Assembly: GCF_001618865.1 (NCBI RefSeq)
Contig: NZ_CP015136.1
Span: forward strand, 2,019,001-2,083,000
DNA: 64,000 nucleotides
Origin: Luteitalea pratensis
GTDB taxonomy: Bacteria; Acidobacteriota; Vicinamibacteria; Vicinamibacterales; Vicinamibacteraceae
Reading direction: 5' to 3'
Shown here: positions 44,024-53,301 of the stretch, one piece after another
Layout: each line of letters opens with the position of its first letter
Position numbering within the stretch: position 1 is the stretch's first letter
Position numbers and translations under genes: made by a program
The notes under the pieces: model-generated
What the model was told of the DNA's origin: nothing
Databases searched by the model: none
The model's input: only the letters and a program-made list of their open reading frames with translations

Positions 44024-44770
44024 ATGCAGGTAACAACTGCGGTTGCGGTTCCCACTGCGCGCACGCGCAACGCCTCGGTCGATCATCGCTTCTATGTGGG
44101 CAGCGCCATCGTCGCGCTGGTGGTTGTCGTCCTCGCCTTCCTGCCCGGCATCATCGACCCGTCATCCAGGCGAGCACCCCTCACGCCGCTGGCGGTGGTG
44201 CATGCCGCCGTATTCACGGGCTGGCTGCTCCTGTACCTCGTGCAGACCGTGCTCGCCAGCACCGGCAATCTCCGTGTGCACCGGCAGCTGGGCGTCGTGG
44301 GGGGTGTTCTCGCGGTGGCGATGATCCTCATCGGGTATCGGACGACCATCGAGATGGTCAGGCGGGGATTCGATCTGAGCGGGGACCTGGAGCGCCTTGG
44401 CCCCGTCATTGTGCAGACATCGTTTCAGCTATGGGGCCTCCCGGTGTTCGGTGGCTTCGTGATAGCTGCGGTGCTCTATCGTCGGCGTCCGGATATTCAC
44501 AAACGTTTGATGTGGCTGACGATCCCCGGCCTGATCATGGCCCCGGTCGTCCACGCTATCGGTCATCACGGGCTGCCACCAGTGGTGGCACCGCTCGCGC
44601 AGTTCTCCCTGCTCGCGGCCAACCCCGTGTACGACCGCATCGCGCATGGCCGGATGCATCCGGTGTCGCTCTGGGGCGGCGTGTTCTTGGTGGTCTTCGG
44701 CAACATCCTCGCAGCAGTCGTTTCACCGAACCCGGCGTGGCAACGGTTCGTCCTGTGGCTGGCGAGTTGA
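44024..44770 (+). CDS. Six- or seven-helix membrane protein of unknown function
   Basis: 248 residues from ATG 44024 (AGGAG upstream; the frame also opens at 43973). Six to seven membrane helices: VGSAIVALVVVVLAFLPGII, LAVVHAAVFTGWLLLYLVQT, LGVVGGVLAVAMILIGY, QLWGLPVFGGFVIAAVLY, and two near the C-terminus. A conserved-looking HRQLG loop and RRPDIHKRLMWL suggest a DUF-type membrane protein common in soil bacteria. No catalytic motif. Intact; function unknown. Confidence 0.75.
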   Translation: MQVTTAVAVPTARTRNASVDHRFYVGSAIVALVVVVLAFLPGIIDPSSRRAPLTPLAVVHAAVFTGWLLLYLVQTVLASTGNLRVHRQLGVVGGVLAVAMILIGYRTTIEMVRRGFDLSGDLERLGPVIVQTSFQLWGLPVFGGFVIAAVLYRRRPDIHKRLMWLTIPGLIMAPVVHAIGHHGLPPVVAPLAQFSLLAANPVYDRIAHGRMHPVSLWGGVFLVVFGNILAAVVSPNPAWQRFVLWLAS

Positions 44771-44783
44771 GACGACGCCCCTC

Positions 44784-47162
44784 TCAATGTGCGCCGAGCT
44801 CGAGCATCCACAGCCCGCCCTTCGGGCGTACAACGGGGAACATGAGACGTCCGCCGCCAGCACCGAGTTCCATGACCCGAATGTCTGAGAGGATGTGGGT
44901 GCCGGGGCCGTCGAACGCTGTGACCTTGAAGGGCTCCCCGACAGGCACGCCGCGGACCGCGTCGAACCGAACTCCCCACACGTTCATCGCGCCGCTTCCG
45001 CCCGACGTGAAGTAGAGCGTCGCGCCATCGTCCGACCAGCAGGGTTTGTCAGCCGGTTCGATGCCACCCGTCACGAACGTCCACGCCGCCCGGTCACCAC
45101 CCCTCGCGGACACGATCGCGATCCGAGGTGCCGCTTGGCCTTCGAAGTCGCGAACGCGGAACGCCACCCAACGCGCGTCCGGAGACATCACGGCTGCGGA
45201 GAGGCTGGCGTCCGCAGCTGACGTGATGGGCCGTCGGGAGTGCTCTGCCGCAGGTGCGGCATCGATCGGAAGCAGCGCAATCGCGCTCTTACCTACGGCG
45301 TACATCGAGCTGGCCACGAGGATGTGGCGGCCATCCGGTGTCCACCCCGACGGAAACTCCATCGTGACGACGGCGTGTGCAGAGGTGAGAGGCGTATCCT
45401 CGCCCGTCGACGCCTCGAAGATCCGAAGCTGCTGTTGTGCAGACGGCTCGGTCGCATTCGAGACGAATCCGTATACGAGCTTTGTTCCGTTGCTATTCCA
45501 CCGAGGCAACGCCAGCACCTCGCCGGGTTCGTTGATGACACGAATGGTCCGGTCGCGCGATTCGCCGGGCCAGCGCCCCACGAGTTCGCTTCGGTCCGGA
45601 CTGCCAGGGCGGGTGAGGACGAACGCGAAGGCGCGGCCGTCGCGGCTCAGCGTCGGCATCTCGGCGTGGACCACATCTGATGTCAGTGGGACGGGATCGC
45701 TGGCGAGCTTCTCGTTGCTCAGGGCATACGACAGGATCTGCGCATTCCGCGCCGAGCCGTCGAACACCACGCGCCGCCCGTCCGGCGACAGGTTGGCATT
45801 GTTCGCCTCCGGGAGCGTCGTGAGTCGGTGCGGCCCGGAGACCACACGCCGAGCAGTCGCATCGATGTCGATGCGCCACAGCGCTCGCGTGCCCCGCGAC
45901 GCGCCAATGAAATAGAGGGATGACAAGTCGGACGATGGGATGAGTTCTTCGCCAGCGACGACCACCAACCGTTCCGCACGGAATGCTCCGACGACCTTGT
46001 CGGCGACCACCCAACGCGTCGTTGATGCCGCACCGACGGTCCAAGACTCGAGCGTCGGCTCGAACGGACCGAATAGGCTGGCAAACATGAGCACTGACGA
46101 CGAGCGCGGCTGCCAGCCGAACGCGCCGAGCGACCGTCCCGGCCAGTGGCGTGGTGCACCACCGTCTGCAGCGATGACTTGGAGGTTCAGGTTGAGACCT
46201 GTCAGCACGTGCTCGGCGAACACGACGTGACGACCGTCGGGCGACCAGCGCGGACGGAAGCCTCGCGGGGAGATCCGCCGCGAAGCGCCACCAGTCGCGG
46301 GGACAACGAACACACCACCGCCTGCACGCTCGGATCGGAACACCAGGCGGCTGCCGTCCGGTGACCAATCAGGCTGGGAGTCGGATGCGGCATCCTGAGT
46401 GACCTGGACGGGGTCGCCTCCCGACAGCCGCCGAATCCAGATGTCGAAGTTGCCGCCGCTGTTGGAGGCGTATGCGATCCACTGGCCGTCAGGCGAGACG
46501 TTCGGATCGGTTTGAAGGCCACCCTCGAACGTGAGGGGTACGGGCAGCGGGCGCGCCGTCGCTGCGGCACCTTCGGTCCGTTTGCCTCGCCAAGCGGCTA
46601 TTGTGACCATCGTGGCGAGCAAGACCATCGCCGTGGCAACCAGCCACCGGCGCTGTGGCGCGCTGGACATCACGCGCGCCACCGTCGACTCCGCCTGCGT
46701 GCCGGTAGTCAGGCGCGGCTCCGCGTCATCGTCTTCGACCGCAGTGAGATCGGGAAGCGCCTGGGGCACGGCGACCGTTCCGACGAAGCGATACCCAACG
46801 CGCGGCACCGTCTCGATGTACAGGGGGCGTTCCGCCGAGTCGGCGAGCGCGTCACGCAGCCTGCGTACCGCGCTGTTGAGACCGTGCTCGATGTCGACGA
46901 GGGTGTCGCTGGGCCAGAGCATTGCGGCCAGCTCATCGCGAGTGACGACATCGCCGGCGCGATCCAAGAGGGAGAGGAGGATGCGAACTGATTGTTCCGG
47001 CACGCGAATCCGGCTACCGCCCTTGCGCAACTCGCGCGTTCGAGGGTCTACCCGAAACGGCCCGAAACCAATCGCGCGTGCCGCTGCCGGCGTCTGCATA
47101 GGGAGCTCTTGATGCACCGCCATTGTAGGTGCAGGCACCCGGACGGGACCAACTTCCCCCAA
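44784..47162 (-). CDS. Winged-helix / membrane / PD40-propeller regulator (CadC-like), copy 1
   Basis: 792 residues. Cytosolic OmpR-type winged helix (about 30-128: FGPFRVDPRTRELRKGG, DVVTRDELAAMLWP, VPRVGYRFVG), one membrane helix (172-190) and a large periplasmic TolB-like propeller (SPDGQWIAYASNSGG, WSPDGSRLVFRSE, WSPDGRHVVFAE). This is a one-component membrane transcription factor: the propeller senses, the winged helix binds DNA. Met14 or Met22 are alternative starts. It is divergent from copy 2 at 48738. Intact. Confidence 0.92.
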   Translation of the reverse strand: MGEVGPVRVPAPTMAVHQELPMQTPAAARAIGFGPFRVDPRTRELRKGGSRIRVPEQSVRILLSLLDRAGDVVTRDELAAMLWPSDTLVDIEHGLNSAVRRLRDALADSAERPLYIETVPRVGYRFVGTVAVPQALPDLTAVEDDDAEPRLTTGTQAESTVARVMSSAPQRRWLVATAMVLLATMVTIAAWRGKRTEGAAATARPLPVPLTFEGGLQTDPNVSPDGQWIAYASNSGGNFDIWIRRLSGGDPVQVTQDAASDSQPDWSPDGSRLVFRSERAGGGVFVVPATGGASRRISPRGFRPRWSPDGRHVVFAEHVLTGLNLNLQVIAADGGAPRHWPGRSLGAFGWQPRSSSVLMFASLFGPFEPTLESWTVGAASTTRWVVADKVVGAFRAERLVVVAGEELIPSSDLSSLYFIGASRGTRALWRIDIDATARRVVSGPHRLTTLPEANNANLSPDGRRVVFDGSARNAQILSYALSNEKLASDPVPLTSDVVHAEMPTLSRDGRAFAFVLTRPGSPDRSELVGRWPGESRDRTIRVINEPGEVLALPRWNSNGTKLVYGFVSNATEPSAQQQLRIFEASTGEDTPLTSAHAVVTMEFPSGWTPDGRHILVASSMYAVGKSAIALLPIDAAPAAEHSRRPITSAADASLSAAVMSPDARWVAFRVRDFEGQAAPRIAIVSARGGDRAAWTFVTGGIEPADKPCWSDDGATLYFTSGGSGAMNVWGVRFDAVRGVPVGEPFKVTAFDGPGTHILSDIRVMELGAGGGRLMFPVVRPKGGLWMLELGAH

Positions 47163-47486
47163 ACAGGGCGCACGGCCTCGGTGGGCGTAGCGGCAGTGCC
47201 CGTGCCCTCGGCAAGATCGCGAACTGTCTCACCGCGGCGCGGTGGACCGGCACCCGGACGTGGTTCCTGGGCGCGACGCTGTGTCTGCCTGAAACGTGGC
47301 TCACCGCTCCCCAGCGCGCCAGGGCGCGAATTCCGGAGGCGGTACCATTCGCTCCGCAAAGGGCAATTGGTGTTGAGTTGCTCCGCCAGGTGCGGGCGGC
47401 GGGCTTTACCTTCACCGCGGTGGCGGGCGCTGGGGAGTGACAACGCCACAATGCGACGCACGCTGCATGGCGCCGGTCTGCCGTAA
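47129..47486 (+). pseudogene. Relic of an IS701/DDE_5-like transposase
   Basis: Readable pieces on the plus strand: GKIANCLTAARWTGTRTWFL, GATLCLPETWL, RARIPEAVPFAPQRAIGVEL and LLRQVRAAGFTFTAVAG, then a stop, then in another frame NATMRRTLHGAGLP. That order matches the catalytic part of IS701-type DDE transposases (KIANC, PExW, RIPxxVxFxTKPxIG, VxGDxxYG). The catalytic GDxxYG is destroyed. Both ends are missing. Confidence 0.65.
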
Positions 47487-47996
47487 GCGCTGATGGGCCA
47501 GGGCGAGCAGCGCTCGCGCCGAGGCCGTGGGCGGCAAGTGCACCAGGTTAGCAACGTCTGCGGTCGCGGTCTTCGAATTCCCGTTGCACAGCAGCCAGAC
47601 TTCCGGTGGGAGCCGTAGGTCGCGCGAGTCGTGCGCGGCTGTCACCCGGACGCACAGGCGCGCGCGCCCGGCCGGCGACCTACCAACGACTGGGTGTGCG
47701 ACACGAGAGACAGCGTGTTCAATAGCGTCGTTCACCACCGACCACGTCGATGCGGCTGTTGGCAGCTCTCCGGACACCGTCCAATTCACGGGCACCGTGC
47801 TGTGCACCAGGACACCTTTGCAAAGGTGGATACGATGGCCCGAACTGGCTCCCAGGTGCGTCGGCGCACCCGCGCAGCTCGATGACCAACGGCTGAGGAG
47901 ACAACACGACACCTTAAACAAGGCTCCGCACTGCGCCGTGCACTCGCAGGACGCGGCCCGCGTGGTGCGAGCTGCCGCGCTCCTCGTTCGACGTTC
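47487..47996. other. Stretch without a supportable gene
   Basis: 510 bases between a transposase relic and the metalloprotease pseudogene. Open frames occur on the minus strand, but none shows a family resemblance. Confidence 0.4.
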
Positions 47997-48675
47997 TCAT
48001 TGCTGCGACGGACTAGGACGCGCTCCAGCGGCCGACGCGCGCAAGCGTTCCTTTCCTGCCAACAAGGCTGCGATCCGCATTCTGCTCGCCTCCGCCGGGC
48101 TGAAGCGCAGCATCCCCCTTCTGACCGCGACCATGTCGTCGGCCTGCAACGTTGCACGCATCAGACCTGACGCGGCATGCCTGATGCCGAGCAGGTGACC
48201 GATCTCGTGCGCCACGATCGCTCCGACGAGGTCGTCATGCCTCGGCATCGCGAGCAGTGGGTTGGTGCCGGTTCCGGCGCGTCGCGTCAGTCGAAAGGCA
48301 ACGCCGGCTACGCAGGGGGACCGAGACGATCACCGTTCCCGCCGAGTCGCGTGCGCCGTGAGCGGCAATACCGCAGTTGTCGCGGCCATTCTGCCGATCA
48401 CGGGACGAAAGGATGACGACGATCTCCGGCACCGGCATGTCCTCGATTGGGCACGATTGCGCCGTATCACACAGACGCCATGCCACGACGAGTCCGGTCG
48501 ACGCCAGCAGGTGCTTCGCCACCTCCAACGCGGGCCGTGCCGTGGCGGCGTCGACGTGTCTGTCGGCGTAGGCCCGCACGCGCACAGCGGCCAATTCCGG
48601 ATCCGCCTCGCTCGTCACCGACGTCGAACCGGCCATCAATATTGCAGAGATGAAGCCGAGCATGTGGTCCCCCAT
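47997..48675 (-). pseudogene. Secreted zinc metalloprotease gene, frameshifted
   Basis: Frame A (48675 downward) gives a signal-like start and PVPEIVVILSSRDRQNGRDN, CGIAAHGARDSAGTVIVSVP. Frame B continues with CVAGVAFRLTRRAGTGTNPLLAMPRHDD in short pieces, then AIVAHEIGHLLGIRHAASG and LMRATLQADD. HEIGHLLGIRH is a complete metzincin-type HExxHxxGxxH zinc site. The break falls at a run of five G (48315-48319, C on the coding strand), one base too many. The joined product would be about 220 residues. Either a recent frameshift or a homopolymer error. Confidence 0.75.
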
Positions 48676-48737
48676 CGCTCACGTCGGCGCGTTAATATTC
48701 GCTAGGCCCGCTGGCCGGGCGCGCGAACCCGATTGCC

Positions 48738-51104
48738 GTGTGGGGGAAGCTAGGCGTGACGAACCACCGAAGTCCTCAGCGCGAAGCTCAGAAACCCTCA
48801 GCGTTTCTCAGCGGGCCCGACCGGGGGTCTAACCCGGTGCGTTTCTACGAGTTCGACCAATTCCGCATCGATACGAAACGCCACCTGCTGATGCGCGACG
48901 GCGGGCCCGTTGCCATCAAGGGCAGGGCATTCGAGACGCTGGTGCTGCTGGTCGAGCACGCCGGCCGGCTCCTCGAGAAGGAGGAGCTGATGAACCGGCT
49001 CTGGCCCGAGACGGCCGTCGAGGAGGCGAACCTCACCCAGAACATCTTCGAAGTGCGGAAGGCTTTGGGCGAAGTGCCGGGAGAGCAGCGGTTCATCGCT
49101 ACAGTCGCCCGGCGAGGTTATCGCTTCGTCGCGGAGGTCCGCGCGATCGCAGAGGAGGCCGCAGCGGACGATGACCCGGCAGCCGTGGATGGGCAGTCCA
49201 AGGTGCCGCTCGTCGAGACCAAGCGCGTCGAGGGCCGGACGGTCATCTACGCAGGTGTGGCGGCGGCGATTGTGCTGTCGCTGCTGGGGACGGGGCTTTA
49301 CGTGGTGTCCAGGCGTCCGCCACCGGTCGTCTCCGGCACCCCGTCGTCCACACCCAACGCGAAGCGACTCACCTACGGCTCGGGTCTGCAGACTGACGTG
49401 AGCTGGTCACCCGACGGCCGGCGGATCGCCTACGCGTGGAACCGTGGCGGGAACTTCGACATCTGGGTGCAGAGCATCGATGGCGGCGATCCGACCCAGG
49501 TGACCAGTTCGCCGGGCGACGACAGGCAGCCGGCCTGGTCGCCGGATGGCCAGCGTCTGGTCTTTCGTTCCGAATCTGACGGCGGTGGCCTCTTCACCGC
49601 GGACGTCCAAGCCGGTCCCGTGCGGCGAATCGCGTCATACGGGCACCGCCCCGCATGGATGCCCGATGGCCGCGACGTCGTGTTCATGGACAGCGACGGT
49701 CTCCGCGCGGCGTTCATCGTCGCAGCCGACGGCGGCGAGGCCCCCCGCCGAATTCTCGAGGCCGAGCTCAGTCGCACTATCTGGGCGGCGAGCGCGATCC
49801 ATCCCGAGGGGAGGATCTCGGTCATCACTACCGGCAAGAACTTTCCAGACGGCGTGTTTTTCGTCGCCGATCGGACCAATAGCCGGCTCAGGGCCGTCGA
49901 TACGAGCGCCGCTGTACCGTTCGGGTTGCTCGAACCCAACACTCTCCGAAGCCTCACATGGAATGCGTCCGGAACGGGGTTGATTGTCGGAGCCGTGAGT
50001 GACGGCGTGCCGACCCTCTGGCGTGTCCCGGTGGAACCAGTGAGCCTGCGTTGGCGAACGCCCGAGCGCCTGACGACCGCACCAATGAGGGCCGAGGCCT
50101 CGGCTGTTTCACCGGACGGCACCCGCGTGGCGTTCACGAATGCGCACACGTCGACCCGCGCCTGGCTGTTCCCGTTCGATGCCAACGGCGCCCGGCTCAT
50201 GGGCGACGGCCGGGCGCTGACCGACGAGGATCTCGCGCTCGTGACTCTCAGTCTCGCCCCTGACGGGGCGGCTCTCTGCTATGGTGCGCGTGAGGCAGGG
50301 CGAAACCGAATCCGCCTGTTGCACACCAATCTGGCCACCGGCCGCACGACATTCCTCGCCGAAACCCGTGAGGGCGTGATTTCCCGGAACGGGCGCAGGG
50401 TGGCCTACCCTTTGACACGCACCGGATCCAGGTCTACTGGGGCAAACACCTCCCGTGAATTTGCGCTGGCCGTTCGTGAACTCGACGGCCGGGAACGGCT
50501 GGTGAGCCGGTGGGGACGGGGCGGAATGCTTGCCGACGATTGGGCACCGGACGACAAGGCCGTTCTCGGATCCTGGATCGAACAAGGCTTTCCCGGGCAA
50601 ACCGCGTTGGCGATCTGGCCCATCGGTCCGATGATGGCCACGCGACCCGGCCGAGTGCTAGTCGAGTCAAGCGGCGTGAACTTTTGGCAGGCTCGCTACT
50701 CACCCGATAACCGATGGGTGAGTTTTGTCGCCCAGCGCATGCGGAATCCCGGAACTGTCGAGATCGGGATCGTTGCGGAGAGCAGCAATCATGCCTCGAC
50801 GTGGACGCGGCTACTCGAGGATCACGTCTGGCCAGACAAGCCGCGGTGGTCTCCGGATGGGCGCACCCTGTACTTCCTCTCGCGGGGAGCCGGCGGCTAC
50901 TTCAACCTGTGGGGCGTACCCATTGATCCGGCGCGCGGCGCGCAAGCCGGGAAGCCGTTTCAAGTCACGCACTTCAACTCGCCCGATTGGCACATCGAGC
51001 CCAACATGGCTACTGCCGGCCTCGGTCTCGCCAGTGACCGACTGGTGCTTCCCATGCAGAACGTGAAAGGCAGCATCTGGCTCTTGTCGGGTGTGAGCCC
51101 GTAG
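48738..51104 (+). CDS. Winged-helix / membrane / PD40-propeller regulator (CadC-like), copy 2
   Basis: 788 residues with the plan of copy 1: winged helix about 38-133 (FYEFDQFRIDTKRHLLM, GRLLEKEELMNRLWP, VARRGYRFVAEV), membrane helix 169-190, periplasmic TolB-like propeller (SPDGRRIAYAWNRGG, WSPDGQRLVFRSE, SPDGTRVAFTN). GTG at 48756 or 48837 may be the true start, as the first 33 residues are not family-like. It is divergent from copy 1, 1.6 kb away. Intact. Confidence 0.92.
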   Translation: MWGKLGVTNHRSPQREAQKPSAFLSGPDRGSNPVRFYEFDQFRIDTKRHLLMRDGGPVAIKGRAFETLVLLVEHAGRLLEKEELMNRLWPETAVEEANLTQNIFEVRKALGEVPGEQRFIATVARRGYRFVAEVRAIAEEAAADDDPAAVDGQSKVPLVETKRVEGRTVIYAGVAAAIVLSLLGTGLYVVSRRPPPVVSGTPSSTPNAKRLTYGSGLQTDVSWSPDGRRIAYAWNRGGNFDIWVQSIDGGDPTQVTSSPGDDRQPAWSPDGQRLVFRSESDGGGLFTADVQAGPVRRIASYGHRPAWMPDGRDVVFMDSDGLRAAFIVAADGGEAPRRILEAELSRTIWAASAIHPEGRISVITTGKNFPDGVFFVADRTNSRLRAVDTSAAVPFGLLEPNTLRSLTWNASGTGLIVGAVSDGVPTLWRVPVEPVSLRWRTPERLTTAPMRAEASAVSPDGTRVAFTNAHTSTRAWLFPFDANGARLMGDGRALTDEDLALVTLSLAPDGAALCYGAREAGRNRIRLLHTNLATGRTTFLAETREGVISRNGRRVAYPLTRTGSRSTGANTSREFALAVRELDGRERLVSRWGRGGMLADDWAPDDKAVLGSWIEQGFPGQTALAIWPIGPMMATRPGRVLVESSGVNFWQARYSPDNRWVSFVAQRMRNPGTVEIGIVAESSNHASTWTRLLEDHVWPDKPRWSPDGRTLYFLSRGAGGYFNLWGVPIDPARGAQAGKPFQVTHFNSPDWHIEPNMATAGLGLASDRLVLPMQNVKGSIWLLSGVSP

Positions 51105-51135
51105 CCCCGTCCAGCTTACCGGCGTTGCTCGGGTT

Positions 51136-51857
51136 GCTGTGCTCAAGTACATTCCGCACGTCGTCATACGAGTTGTCGTCAGGCTGTCAGCGATTGCCCT
51201 GGGCATTGCGCAGGTAGCAATGATGACGGCATGACCAACACATTCCGCGACGGCACCGCTGTGACCATCGGCTGCGGCGTGGCACGTGGCCGATGTATTC
51301 GCAACCGGCAACAGCGTGAGAGTCCTCCTCGCCGCCAGTCAGGGTGCCACGCCCTCGGAGAGCACGCCACTCGTGCTGGCGTACGCGGGTGTGGAGAACG
51401 TCAACGCGCAGATCGACGCACTGCTCGCCACGGGCGTGCTCCGGCGACGAATGGCCATGACGGAGCTGAAAGTCTCGAACTCGATGATCGAAGCCTGGTG
51501 GCGTTCGCTCAAACACCACTGGCTCTTTCTGCACGCGCTCGACAGCGTCGCGACGGTGCGGCGCCTGGCGGCGTTCTACGTCGACGAGCACAACCGCGTG
51601 CTGCCGCATTCGGCATTTCACGGCCAGACGCCAGACGAGATGTATTTCGGAACGGGCCAAGGAGTCCCGGCGGAACTCGCCACGCGCGCGGAGGCGGCAC
51701 GCCGAGCACGCCTACAGGCCAACCGATCAGTGAACTGCGACGCATGTCCGGCACTCACGGTGGCGGTGAGAACTCGCGACTCACGGCCCACGTCGCGGGC
51801 TCTCGCCTAGATGGCGAGAACTCGCTCAGAAAAGTGCAGAATGTCCTGACACGCAGC
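51136..51857 (+). mobile_element. Internally deleted insertion sequence, copy 1
   Basis: Left end from GCTGTGCTC at 51136 and right end to ACGCAGC at 51857 match, as inverted imperfect repeats of roughly 45 bases, the ends of the copy at 53302-54764. The interior has lost about 740 bases: the leader with the initiating ATG (51231) jumps to the middle of the transposase. Same orientation as copy 2. Confidence 0.8.
51277..51810 (+). pseudogene. Truncated DDE transposase of copy 1
   Basis: From about 51277 the frame reads AWHVADVFATGNS, then LAYAGVENVNAQIDALLATG, LKVSNSMIEAWWRSLKHHW, ending FHGQTPDEMYFGTG and an Arg/Ala tail. It is the C-terminal half of an IS3/IS481-like rve transposase. The first catalytic Asp is deleted with the N-terminal half, and the second (expected in LADAGVEN) reads Tyr (LAYAGVEN). 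Not active. Confidence 0.8.
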
Positions 51858-51970
51858 CGGGCGGGTCGCAATCGACCAGGCCACGATATCGGCAACGATC
51901 GAGAAGCTGTGGCGTCCGTCCACCCGGTGCCACTACAAGCATCGGCACTCGGTTCGAGTCGGCATGACTC

Positions 51971-53092
51971 CTACTTCCACGGCCACCCGCACTCCCAGCA
52001 GCGGGGTAACCCGTCCCACTCCCGAAGCGTGCCGTGGCCGCGTGGGCAATCGGTTGTAAGAGTGACTTCCCCTCGGCGCACAAGAGCCTCAGCGGCCCTT
52101 CGTATTTCGGCCCGGGACCTGCTTCGCACGGCAGCAGCACTGAGCGCGGAAACCTTCCGTCGGCTTCGCGCGTCAGAGCTCGACACGGGATGTCCGGGCG
52201 CCGCGGCTGTTCTCACCGCGTACCGGTCTCGTAAACCCTCCAGCACTTGGGAGAACTGCTCGAACTCGTTCAAGTTGACCTCGATGACTCTCCTGATTTC
52301 GTCCAGCTTGGTCCCGTCAATTGTCGGCCCGAGGAGCGCGTAATCACGGACGTCACGTTTTCCACGGCTGAACGTCAGAGCCCCGTGCAACAGAACTTCC
52401 AGTTGCTCGAAGTCGTCTCGGTCGAAATAGAAGGCGAACTCGCCCACTTTGCTGGTGGCCGCATCGAGCAGGCCGGCATATCGGCGGAGGTTGTGATCGT
52501 CAACGCACGTCAGCAAAGCGTCGCCCGCAACTTTGAGCTGGAAAAGCGCCGTCCAAACCAACCGCCAGGCCTCTGAAACGCCCTTTCCCGGCTCGAACCG
52601 CAACGGCGGGAGACGCGGCTCGTTGCGCGAGGGCAGTAAGGCTTGGCGTGTCAACGACGGGCGAATGGCGCTGACAAGGGCGTTCACCCCCGCCTCCCAA
52701 TCGGGGAAGACGTCGACCCACTGAAAATCGCGCAGCGTCATGCCGGCACCGATGTCGAGTTCAGGCACTTCACAGCTGTCCAGCCGCACGGGAATGAACC
52801 ACGTGCGATCTGCTGGCGTCTCCCGGAGAACCTCGATCGCGGAGGTGATCTCCTCATACATGTAAGTGCGATCACGCTTGAAGACCTCGGGCGAGAAGCA
52901 CGCCAGGAATGAGGCACCTTGCCGGATGGCTTGGCGAATGGTCACCTTCCACCGCTGCCCAGGACGAAGATCGCGGTCGGTCCACGTGTCGATGCCATGC
53001 CGATACAAGTCGAGCGCAAGCTTGTCGATCTTGTCAGCATCGGCGCGCACGTAGGAGATAAACACGTGTGCCATTGGCGTTGGGTGCGTCAC
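51971..53092 (-). CDS. TIR-domain protein with unknown middle and zinc-ribbon-like C-terminus
   Basis: 373 residues. Residues 8-143 are a TIR domain: HVFISYVRADADKIDKLALD, GIDTWTDRDLRPGQRW, ASFLACFSPEVFKR, and TYMYEEITSAI with Glu80/Glu81 in the place of the catalytic NADase Glu; FIPVRLDSCE and DWEAGVNALVSAI close it. Residues 165-295 are helical and unfamiliar (EAWRLVWTALFQLKVAGDAL, DDFEQLEVLLHGALTF). Residues 315-373 have a small helix-turn-helix-like segment (SRAEIRRAAEALVRRGEV) and a likely zinc ribbon, CPRGHG...CWEC. Bacterial TIR proteins often deplete NAD during phage infection; a defence role is inferred only. The gene sits alone between two copies of one insertion sequence. Confidence 0.85.
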   Translation of the reverse strand: MTHPTPMAHVFISYVRADADKIDKLALDLYRHGIDTWTDRDLRPGQRWKVTIRQAIRQGASFLACFSPEVFKRDRTYMYEEITSAIEVLRETPADRTWFIPVRLDSCEVPELDIGAGMTLRDFQWVDVFPDWEAGVNALVSAIRPSLTRQALLPSRNEPRLPPLRFEPGKGVSEAWRLVWTALFQLKVAGDALLTCVDDHNLRRYAGLLDAATSKVGEFAFYFDRDDFEQLEVLLHGALTFSRGKRDVRDYALLGPTIDGTKLDEIRRVIEVNLNEFEQFSQVLEGLRDRYAVRTAAAPGHPVSSSDARSRRKVSALSAAAVRSRSRAEIRRAAEALVRRGEVTLTTDCPRGHGTLREWDGLPRCWECGWPWK

Positions 53093-53301
53093 TGCACGTT
53101 ATATCGCGGTTCTGCAGTATTCCGACAGAGGTCCGCTTGGCTTCCCACCAGCCGGCCCGGAGAGATGACGAGCCGAGGCTGAAGACTCTTCGCTCTCGTA
53201 GCAATCCCGGCGGCCGCTGGAGAACGGCGTTGGTGCATGGCTGCGGACCGTCGGGTAGTGAGTCGGCCGTTGGAGCCGCCGGCATGTCGGCGACCCGCAG
53301 T

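Noticed and set aside
51945..51975. GGTTCGAGTC, tRNA T-loop-like
   Set aside because: No CCA end, no acceptor complement; it lies at the 3' end of the TIR gene.
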